From positions 1 to 64,000 of the forward strand of contig CAJUEZ010000001.1 in NCBI GenBank assembly GCA_910585485.1: a stretch of 64,000 nucleotides of DNA. Direction: 5' to 3'. This stretch comes from an uncultured Clostridia bacterium. Its GTDB lineage: Bacteria; Bacillota; Clostridia; UBA1381. Within the stretch, counting starts at the first letter, position 1. Every line of letters begins with the position of its first letter. Position numbers and translations under genes: made by a program. Shown in pieces: positions 56,541 through 64,000 of the stretch. The notes under the pieces are model-generated. The model worked only from the letters and a program-made list of their open reading frames with translations. It was not told the origin of the DNA and ran no database searches.

Positions 56541-59033
56541 ATGGGAAATTTATCTAAGAAAAAAATAACCGGAAAAAAGTCTCTGTTTTTTATAATGCTT
56601 GTTTTTATGTTTCTTTTCGCAGTAAACATATGTATTCAGGCGGCAGAAGATAATTTGGTCGAAAGTCTGGTTCTTCCCGAGGGCAAGGCATATCAGGCAT
56701 ATAACGAGACAATCCAGATGAAAAACGAGGATGAACAGTACACGTTTGAGATGGCAAAAAATTCTCGTTTGCCCGTCGGTCTTTCTTTAAGTTCGGACGG
56801 TGTTATATCCGGAACGCCCACAGTTTCGGCTTATTATAGCGCGATTAAAATTAAGATAACAGATTCATCGGGTAAAGCGGTTACAAAGCGATTCTCTATG
56901 CGCATTAAAGCAAGAGATATAAGACTAAAGATTATGGTTCCCGCGCCTGCGCCTTATGACGGATTGCCTCATGACGCGACTGTTGAATGTTATGATAATC
57001 TGACAAATGAATTAATAGAGAATCTGACTCCTAAAGTAACATATGGCACAGAAAGAACGGAGCACGCTATAAACGCGGGCACGCACATTATAAACATAAC
57101 TACTCCGTCAGGCTGTAAAATAGTAAATCCGGTAACAAGGACAGTTACAATAGAGCCTTTACCAGTTAATGAACTTTCAGTAACCGGATATACTGTTGAT
57201 TATGACGGTAATCCGCATGGAATCAAAGCTGAAAATGTAACGTTAGATCCCGAAGAAGCGGGGTTTGCCGTAGAGTATAGAAAACGTGGCACATCTGAGT
57301 ACACATCTGACGAGCCTGTTACAGTGGGTGTGTATGACGTAAGAGTATATACAACAAATAAAAATTATGTAACGCAATATGCAAATACAACTATTTCAAT
57401 CGAGGGTGAAAAAGTAGATTTTCAGGTATCGGATAATAAATTTGAATATAACGGCGAAGGTCAGGCGCCTGTTGTTACTGCCACTAAGAGGGGCGAGCCT
57501 TTTACCGAATATACAGTAAGCTATTTTGACTCGATGGGCCATAGTGTGGAAGAAGCAGATTTAAAGGACGGAAAGCCGTATAAAGCCGGTACATATAGGA
57601 TTAATATTAATTTTAACGAGCCGGACAAATATTCGGTCGGTTCTATTACAAGCGAACTTTTTACAATAGGAAAGATGGAGGTTACATTTAAAATACCTCA
57701 AAAGACATACTATAAGGCGGATGAAAATAACGTACCTATACCGCAGACACCCGTTGTTGTATCTGAACCCGAAGGCTTTACGGGATATACGGTACAATAT
57801 CAGCGTCTGGCGGTGGACGGATCAGCTGTCGGCGAGCCTGCGGATCAGGTAAGCGAGATAGGAACATACAGAGTAATTTTCACTCTGACAGATACTGATA
57901 ATTATACCTTTGGAACAGGAAACGCGCAGTATGTAGAAGTCGCGCAGAAGACAATAAATTTCACATTTACTGATTTGGAAAAAACATATAAGCGTGATAC
58001 GGCGCAGTATGCGACAGTAACGGCAACTACCGACGGCGATTTGTTCACAAATCATTATATAGTAGTTTATTCGCAGAATAATGTTCAGATAGAAAATCCG
58101 ACAGACGTGGGAGAATATTATATTACAATTCAGCCTGAGCATGGTCATGGCGTGGGCACGAAAAATCCCGCAACTCCGTTTCTTGTTATAAATCCGCAGA
58201 CGGTTACGTTCTCTGTCGCGGAGGGCGAAGCAACAGAGGTGGATTATGACGGCGGCGACCATACTGTCAATGTAACATATAACGAGGAAGCGGATATTAC
58301 ACAGGAGGATTATACTGTAAAATACCGCAATAAAGATACCAATGTTGAATCAGACGCGGCTAATGTCGCGGGAGAATATGATATTGTAATTAAGGTTACA
58401 AACCATAATTATAAAGCGGCAAGCGATGTAATCGGAACATTTACTGTTAATACGACATATGAATTTATGCCGGGAAATTCGCCTGCGGCAATGATTTTCA
58501 AAGACGGCTCAAAAACTGAGGCAGAACAGCAAAGTATATTCGAAGCATTTAAAGTAAGTCGTGAATTTACAGCTGAAAATGTGCCGGAAGGCTGTGAGGC
58601 GGGAATTAAGTATCCGGTATTTGAACCGCTTCGAGATGACCGTGATTTGGATATGGACCCAAGTACTGTTATTCTTACAGATATAGCGGACTATCAGGAA
58701 CCGGGCATTAAAATAAACGATGAGACCATAAACGAGGGTGTTCTTAGCCCTGTAGAGGGAATGGATAATCTTTATACTGTCACATATAACGGCGACAGTT
58801 CACTTAAGCGTTATGTTGTGGTAGTCAACGGCAGAATAGGTGACGTTACAGGTGACGGAGTGGTAAACGCTATTGACGCGAACCATTTGGACGACCTTGA
58901 CAGACCTGCTCAGACTATTAAAGAGGCGCGTCTGTGGGATGTTAATAAGGACGGTAATATTGACAGATCAGACGCAACCGCAATACGCAGACGTTTTTCA
59001 GAAAAGCTTAAACCTTATTATCCATGGATTTAA
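56541..59033 (+). CDS. Secreted MBG-repeat protein with canonical dockerin
   Basis: 830 residues. Order: signal peptide (about 1-38: lysine-rich start, long hydrophobic core, ending I-Q-A-A); an He_PIG-type Ig domain (about 45-125) with L-P-x-G-L-S-L-S-x-D-G-x-I-S-G-T-P; six MBG-like domains (about 130-640), each with a Y-D/N-G strand and a G-x-Y-x-[IV]-x-[IV] strand; the GNSP module (about 641-762, with M-P-G-N-S-P and later D-L-D-M-D-P-S); and a type I dockerin (about 766-830). The dockerin has two intact calcium loops, D-V-T-G-D-G-V-V-N-A-I-D and D-V-N-K-D-G-N-I-D-R-S-D. No cohesin-like domain is seen, so it would be cargo rather than adaptor. It lies outside the four-gene operon behind the hairpins and 79 bp before the next gene. 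Confidence 0.9.
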   Translation: MGNLSKKKITGKKSLFFIMLVFMFLFAVNICIQAAEDNLVESLVLPEGKAYQAYNETIQMKNEDEQYTFEMAKNSRLPVGLSLSSDGVISGTPTVSAYYSAIKIKITDSSGKAVTKRFSMRIKARDIRLKIMVPAPAPYDGLPHDATVECYDNLTNELIENLTPKVTYGTERTEHAINAGTHIINITTPSGCKIVNPVTRTVTIEPLPVNELSVTGYTVDYDGNPHGIKAENVTLDPEEAGFAVEYRKRGTSEYTSDEPVTVGVYDVRVYTTNKNYVTQYANTTISIEGEKVDFQVSDNKFEYNGEGQAPVVTATKRGEPFTEYTVSYFDSMGHSVEEADLKDGKPYKAGTYRININFNEPDKYSVGSITSELFTIGKMEVTFKIPQKTYYKADENNVPIPQTPVVVSEPEGFTGYTVQYQRLAVDGSAVGEPADQVSEIGTYRVIFTLTDTDNYTFGTGNAQYVEVAQKTINFTFTDLEKTYKRDTAQYATVTATTDGDLFTNHYIVVYSQNNVQIENPTDVGEYYITIQPEHGHGVGTKNPATPFLVINPQTVTFSVAEGEATEVDYDGGDHTVNVTYNEEADITQEDYTVKYRNKDTNVESDAANVAGEYDIVIKVTNHNYKAASDVIGTFTVNTTYEFMPGNSPAAMIFKDGSKTEAEQQSIFEAFKVSREFTAENVPEGCEAGIKYPVFEPLRDDRDLDMDPSTVILTDIADYQEPGIKINDETINEGVLSPVEGMDNLYTVTYNGDSSLKRYVVVVNGRIGDVTGDGVVNAIDANHLDDLDRPAQTIKEARLWDVNKDGNIDRSDATAIRRRFSEKLKPYYPWI

Positions 59034-59112
59034 AGCGGTAGGCATAAACTGACACAACAGATAAACATGATGCCGAAAATATATTTCACTATTAGAAAGA
59101 AGGATTAAAGAA
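59034..59112 (+). other. Short spacer without terminator
   Basis: I see no hairpin or clear promoter in these 79 bp, so the flanking genes may be co-transcribed. The end carries the next gene's ribosome binding site, AGAAGGA (59098-59104). Confidence 0.5.
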
Positions 59113-62100
59113 GTGAAAAAGAGAACGATCTCATTAATAACAACTATTGTAATGATTTGCACAAGCTTTAATTTGCCTGTTTTGGCAAAGTCATCAGGAA
59201 TATCAGCAAAGAAAGATGAAGGAATCGTATATTCGCAGTACCAGGAGCAAGAGTATACGCTTTTTGGCGATGAAACAGATATAAAATCGAATCTTGAAAG
59301 CGGTGCATATACTATTGAAAGCGATGGTTCGTATATAATAGATACTCTTAATACAACAAATCCGCTTAGAATTAAGGCAGGTGTCAATGCGAGACTTACT
59401 ATTAATGATGTGTCTATTCAAACAAAGTCAGGCGACAAATTCGCGCCGATTACTGTAGAGTCGGGCGCTGAACTTACGCTTTGTGTTAAAGGCACAAATA
59501 ATATCACTTCTATAAATAATTATTTTGCCGGTATTGCCGTTTACGCAAAGAATCCGTCAAGCGATTTTGGTACGCTTATTATTGAGGGAGACGGTATTCT
59601 TAATGTTAAAGCATTTAAAAATGCTCCGGCTATAGGAACCAATTCGAGAAATAACGGTAAAACACCGAGCGGCGAGGCTGATAAGTCTACAGGTATAAGA
59701 GGTAAGGTAGTAATAAACAGCGGAACAGTTAACGCGTCATATTATGATGACGGTACTGATCTGGCAGGAAGTTCAGTGTCGGGTATAGGCTCGCCGGGCA
59801 GCAGAAATAACAGTTCTGCCGACTGTGATATTATAATAAACGGCGGCGAGGTTACGGCAATTTCAAAATCCAACGCGCCGGGTATTGGAACAAACGGCAA
59901 TTATGCCGCATTTACAGAGAAGATAATAATCAACGGCGGAACAGTTAAAGCCGCGTGTGAAAAACCGAATGCTGACGGAACATATTTCCCGGGCATAGGA
60001 ACAGGCGATGTAATGCACGGTGAAAATTCACATATAATTATTAACGGCGGAAGCGTGTCTAATCCGGTATCGCTTCAAGCTCCGGAAGACCCCACAAAGC
60101 TGCTTGTGGGAATTAAGGCTGTTGTAAGAAATAATTCCGATGAAGTTTTAAGACAGATAACTGTATATATTGATGGAGCGGCAAATCAGATTGTTTCTGA
60201 TATAAACGGAGAATGGAATGCTATACTTGATCCAAACGGAAAAATGTATGTATTCATAGGTGATAACGCGTCAAGCTACTCGTTATTATATGATGGTAAG
60301 CTGTACAGTAACAGTTCAATTAAAAAGCCGGCAGCAGGAACAGCGGAACAAGAATATGAACTCACAGGATATACGGGAAAACCATGTGTTTGTACACCAG
60401 CTACAGCTTCCGTATTACTTTATGGAAATGGCAAGACTTTGCCAAGCGAGGTTGTCGTAAACAAATATATGGGCGCTGAAAATATTTCTATTTCGGCGGA
60501 GTTTGTACCGGCGTCATCATGTGAATATCCTCATGTAATAAAAAATATCAAGTATACATTAACAGACGCTGATAATAACAATGTTGACAGCGATATAGCC
60601 GAGATAAGAAACGGAGAATTAATTTTAAATTATACTCAAACTGAAAAGACGTTAAAGATTACGGCAGAACTTGAAGTGGGAGAAAATAAATACAGTGTGT
60701 CCAAAAACCTTACTTTAAGAGGCGAAGACACTCTTGTTTTGGATTTATATGAGGGAAATATTGATATAAGTGAGGACAGCGTAAATCCGGATAATCTGAC
60801 AATTACAGTTAATTCATATCCTCAAAGTCAGACCTTTTCAGTTTCTAAGACTGATGCGGTTCATATAATTCAGTCAAAGAATTATAACTATACAGATAAT
60901 ATCATATCGGTAAATGCTAATAATGTAACGCTTTTGCTTGACGGTTTGAACATTAGTTCAGCCGCGGCAGGTTTAGTTAAGCTGGGAGCGCAGGTAACAG
61001 ATATAAAATTTTTACTGGAGAAGGATAACGTATTAAAAGCGGTCGGCGAGGAAAATCTTACAATATCAAGTTATAGGCAAAACTCAGTTACTCTTACAAT
61101 AGAAGGAAACGGCTCTCTTACTGCCGAGTCAGAGGGTACAGCCGGCATATGTGATTTAAAAGAGTTGGTTGTAAATAGCGGAACAGTGACAGCGCGCGGC
61201 GGAAAAGGCGGCGCAGGTATCGGCGGTAAGGCGGAAGGTCCGGGTTTTGATGTCACGGTAAATGGCGGTTATGTCTATGCTTACGGCGACGGAGTAGGCT
61301 CAGGTATAGGTATGGGTCAGGACGCGCTGACAACAGTGCGTGAAGGTACTCTTACCGTAAATGGCGGTGTAGTTAAGGCGAGAAACGGAAACAGCGCGTT
61401 AAAGGATATATCCAGTAAGCCTGCGATTATAAACGGCGGCAGTGTTGACGCGTTGTTTGAATCAAGACCGCAGACAAATTCTCAGGACTCGTATCTTTCT
61501 GTATTTAAGCCTGAAGATATTTCAGGAAAAACAGAACTTAGTTATGTTTTGGGAGAAGACGATTCTCAAAAGATACAAACCGCAACAGATGAAAACGGAT
61601 ATTTGTATCTGTATATTCCAACAGGAGCACAATGGATAAGAATTTATGATGATAACGGTAATATCTATTACTATTACTCAGAATTCAGTGATAAAGATGA
61701 TAAAAAGACAATAAAGATATGCCTTAAAAACGGCGAGGCAAAACTAAATGAATTTGAGATTCCGGGTCAGACCTCGGCTTCTGTTATAGACCATGAGGCT
61801 TTGACGGTTACAATAACAGTTCCTTATAATATAAAGTTTGAAACAATTATTCCTTCAAAAATTATATGTGACGGCAGAGGCGAAATTGATAAAGTATTTG
61901 ATTTTACAGGTGAAAACCACACGGATACATATACTATAGTGGGTAATGACCAAACTCAGAAAACATATACTATAACGCTTATCCCTGAGGGACAGTCAGA
62001 AGATTCACCTTTTGAAATGGATATATCAAAAGGTAATATAAAAATTACAAGTGATTATATAGAATATGGTGGAGTAAAATATTCACCTAATACAAATGGA

Positions 62101-64000
62101 TATGTTATCAAAGGTTCAACAACTGAGCATAACATTGAAGTAGACCTTTCTGATGATTTTGACGGGGAAGGACTTGAAGATATAACAATTCCACCGATAA
62201 CCTTTAAGGATTTGAATGTCAGCCTTGAAGACGGATTACCATTGTTGACAAACTTTGGTATGGATATTACAGTTGAAGGCGAGTGTAATTTAACGTCTGC
62301 AAACAGTCAGGCTGTAAATATAAATAATGACTATGATCTTCCTTCAGTAAATGTTAATATTACAGGCAGCGGACTATTAAATATACATAGTAACAAATCA
62401 AATGCCTTAGCAGTAGCAGATAACAGTAAAATAACAATCACAGGAACTGGAGCTGCTGTTACTACAGACGCGGCCTTGAATGCAATTACCGGAACAGGAC
62501 AGTTCGTTACGGACAGTCAGACGCGTATGCAGATTACCACCAACGGAACACCGGAGGTTCAGCCTGTAAATAGTGAGGGCACACCGCTTTATCAGCTTGC
62601 GGCTAATTTTAACGCGGAGGATAAAACAGCAACGGAGTGTACATATAATAATAAAACATATCATGTAGGTTCTGATAATGTATTATATCTTATGCTTCCT
62701 AACGGCGAGTATGATATAACCGATGTTATATATAACAATAATATATATGATGGTTCAGTTACTATTAATAACGCGCCTGAAACTATTGATCTTGCAACTG
62801 TATATGTAACAGATGTGACAATGGATTTAAACGGAAATATTCCTTGCGAGGGCGCTGTTGTAAACTTTGATGTTACGGGATACAGAGTCGCTGATAATGT
62901 CACAATAAGACTTAAACCTAATCGTGACTGGGCAGAGAACGTAGAAGCTGTTGTCAAAGAGAAAGACGGCAAAAATATTGCGGCGGTGACTGTTCCGGAG
63001 AATACCAACACGGATAACAGTATCACATATGAGGTTTATTATGTAATCTTTGGACAAGAAACAAAAACTGACTTAAAGGTTACTATTGTCAGAAACAATA
63101 CTCAATGTTCAATTACAAAATTTGTATTGCAGTATCAGGTCGGAGAGGCGGAAATCATAGAAGAAAGCAAGAGAATTAACGTGACAATGCCTTATGATGA
63201 CCCATATATCAGTCAAAATGACCCGAATGGAAAAACACCTGCCACAAAATATGTTCCTGTAACAATAGAGCATACAGGAAATATTGTAACGCCCGTAATT
63301 GATGAGCCGGTAGAGTTTTTCTATGATATAAGCGGAAAATTAAGAAAAGAATTTACCGTAATCGCCAAGGACGGTAAAACCAAAAGCACGTATAAAGTAT
63401 GGCTTACAAAACAGGCAGTGCCGAGAATTACAAAAATGGAAAGTTCTGCAGATAGCTTGACAGGCTCGGGCGGAAAAGTGGATATTACTCTGAGCGGCAC
63501 TAACTTAGCAAATATTATAAATGCCGAGCAGGAAAATAATCGTAAAGTTTTTGTCTATGCAGATGGTGAAAACAGCATAGAGCCTGTTGAGGCGGTAAAA
63601 AATGAAAACGGCAATTATGAGGTAAGTATAACTATACCTGAAAATGATGATTATGATGAAGCCAAGGAATATAAGCTTCAGGTCAAAATAGGAGATGTTG
63701 TTCAGACATCATCGGCATCTCAGAAAACAATTACAGTTGAGAGAAAATTAAAAAATAGCACAGGTATAAAATCATTTACAATAGACGGACAGATTGGACC
63801 AACTTCGCAATCAGGCGCGACGTCATTAACGATTATAATGCCGTATGACGCGGATTTGACAAATTTATCGCCTGATATTGTTCTTGATGACAGTAACGCG
63901 TCATACAGTCCGGAAAATGTTACAGATTTCAGTAAGCCGGTTCAATATACTGTAACGGCGGATAATAGAATTGATACAGCAGTATATACGGTAACAGTGT
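59113..64000 (+). CDS. Large secreted beta-helix / Ig-like protein (3' partial)
   Basis: A GTG start lies 8 bp after AGAAGGA and the frame stays open to the right edge (1,629 codons). I checked phase at 60301, 61021, 62041 and 63421. The start opens a signal peptide (about 1-25: M-K-K-R, hydrophobic core, P-V-L-A). Next come parallel beta-helix segments like those of Cthe_2159-type carbohydrate-binding proteins: one about 60-330, a second about 590-790 and a more degenerate third about 985-1140. They share I-x-I-N-G-G-x-V-x-A and G-I-G-x-x-x motifs. Ig-like segments follow (about 1190 onward), including one resembling an IPT/TIG fold near 1440-1530 and a cadherin-like or DUF5018-like one at the edge. 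No dockerin or anchor is visible because the C-terminus is missing. Carbohydrate binding is possible but inferred only from the fold pattern. Confidence 0.85.
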   Translation, partial: MKKRTISLITTIVMICTSFNLPVLAKSSGISAKKDEGIVYSQYQEQEYTLFGDETDIKSNLESGAYTIESDGSYIIDTLNTTNPLRIKAGVNARLTINDVSIQTKSGDKFAPITVESGAELTLCVKGTNNITSINNYFAGIAVYAKNPSSDFGTLIIEGDGILNVKAFKNAPAIGTNSRNNGKTPSGEADKSTGIRGKVVINSGTVNASYYDDGTDLAGSSVSGIGSPGSRNNSSADCDIIINGGEVTAISKSNAPGIGTNGNYAAFTEKIIINGGTVKAACEKPNADGTYFPGIGTGDVMHGENSHIIINGGSVSNPVSLQAPEDPTKLLVGIKAVVRNNSDEVLRQITVYIDGAANQIVSDINGEWNAILDPNGKMYVFIGDNASSYSLLYDGKLYSNSSIKKPAAGTAEQEYELTGYTGKPCVCTPATASVLLYGNGKTLPSEVVVNKYMGAENISISAEFVPASSCEYPHVIKNIKYTLTDADNNNVDSDIAEIRNGELILNYTQTEKTLKITAELEVGENKYSVSKNLTLRGEDTLVLDLYEGNIDISEDSVNPDNLTITVNSYPQSQTFSVSKTDAVHIIQSKNYNYTDNIISVNANNVTLLLDGLNISSAAAGLVKLGAQVTDIKFLLEKDNVLKAVGEENLTISSYRQNSVTLTIEGNGSLTAESEGTAGICDLKELVVNSGTVTARGGKGGAGIGGKAEGPGFDVTVNGGYVYAYGDGVGSGIGMGQDALTTVREGTLTVNGGVVKARNGNSALKDISSKPAIINGGSVDALFESRPQTNSQDSYLSVFKPEDISGKTELSYVLGEDDSQKIQTATDENGYLYLYIPTGAQWIRIYDDNGNIYYYYSEFSDKDDKKTIKICLKNGEAKLNEFEIPGQTSASVIDHEALTVTITVPYNIKFETIIPSKIICDGRGEIDKVFDFTGENHTDTYTIVGNDQTQKTYTITLIPEGQSEDSPFEMDISKGNIKITSDYIEYGGVKYSPNTNGYVIKGSTTEHNIEVDLSDDFDGEGLEDITIPPITFKDLNVSLEDGLPLLTNFGMDITVEGECNLTSANSQAVNINNDYDLPSVNVNITGSGLLNIHSNKSNALAVADNSKITITGTGAAVTTDAALNAITGTGQFVTDSQTRMQITTNGTPEVQPVNSEGTPLYQLAANFNAEDKTATECTYNNKTYHVGSDNVLYLMLPNGEYDITDVIYNNNIYDGSVTINNAPETIDLATVYVTDVTMDLNGNIPCEGAVVNFDVTGYRVADNVTIRLKPNRDWAENVEAVVKEKDGKNIAAVTVPENTNTDNSITYEVYYVIFGQETKTDLKVTIVRNNTQCSITKFVLQYQVGEAEIIEESKRINVTMPYDDPYISQNDPNGKTPATKYVPVTIEHTGNIVTPVIDEPVEFFYDISGKLRKEFTVIAKDGKTKSTYKVWLTKQAVPRITKMESSADSLTGSGGKVDITLSGTNLANIINAEQENNRKVFVYADGENSIEPVEAVKNENGNYEVSITIPENDDYDEAKEYKLQVKIGDVVQTSSASQKTITVERKLKNSTGIKSFTIDGQIGPTSQSGATSLTIIMPYDADLTNLSPDIVLDDSNASYSPENVTDFSKPVQYTVTADNRIDTAVYTVTV

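Noticed and set aside
60260..60460. Small plus-strand ORFs inside the last gene (also 61442-61639)
   Set aside because: They overlap the continuous main frame in another phase, lack ribosome binding sites and have no recognisable features.

Overview
The window is a low-GC, Gram-positive-like (Clostridia/Bacillota) locus made almost entirely of very large secreted surface proteins, all on the + strand. Evidence for this assignment: strong AGGAGG-type ribosome binding sites, a perfect sigma-A promoter, S-layer homology (SLH) repeats, dockerin repeats, InlB/Listeria-Bacteroides repeats, MBG-type Ig repeats and lysine-rich signal peptides. The species cannot be resolved from sequence alone. No enzyme, transporter, RNA gene, transposase, phage gene or CRISPR array was seen.

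Region 1 (1-39992) is one uninterrupted reading frame that is already open at the left edge, so the protein is at least 13,329 residues, roughly 1.4-1.5 MDa. It holds the end of one RCC1-type propeller, then ten complete blocks (561 to about 15390), each an RCC1-like propeller followed by a Big_2-like Ig domain. In the five blocks where I counted blades there were seven. About 7,800 residues of tandem cadherin-like beta-sandwich domains follow, interrupted by an acidic Pro/Glu linker and by a GLUG-repeat insert. The C-terminus has a carboxypeptidase-regulatory-like domain and a dockerin-like pair of calcium loops separated by a 39-bp tandem repeat. A hairpin terminator follows.

Region 2 (40138-56331) is a tight four-gene operon behind a TTGACA-N17-TATAAT promoter, with 15-17 bp between genes. 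The first gene starts with a cohesin-like domain and ends in a canonical dockerin. The second and third start with a related cohesin-like domain and end in an unusual dockerin-derived repeat. The fourth starts with the same cohesin-like domain as the third but ends in SLH repeats, so it is the likely wall anchor. The third gene is a mosaic: its 5' part shares 561 apparently identical bases with the fourth, and its 3' part closely matches the second.

Region 3 (56332-64000) has two hairpins, then a dockerin protein made of MBG repeats, then the 5' part (1,629 codons) of another large secreted protein with beta-helix segments, cut by the right edge.

Working model (inference): the SLH protein is a wall anchor, the cohesin-plus-dockerin proteins are adaptors, and the dockerin-bearing proteins, including the megadalton propeller protein, are cargo. 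This would be a cellulosome-like scaffold carrying non-enzymatic modules. The cohesin assignments rest on pattern recognition only and are the weakest link.
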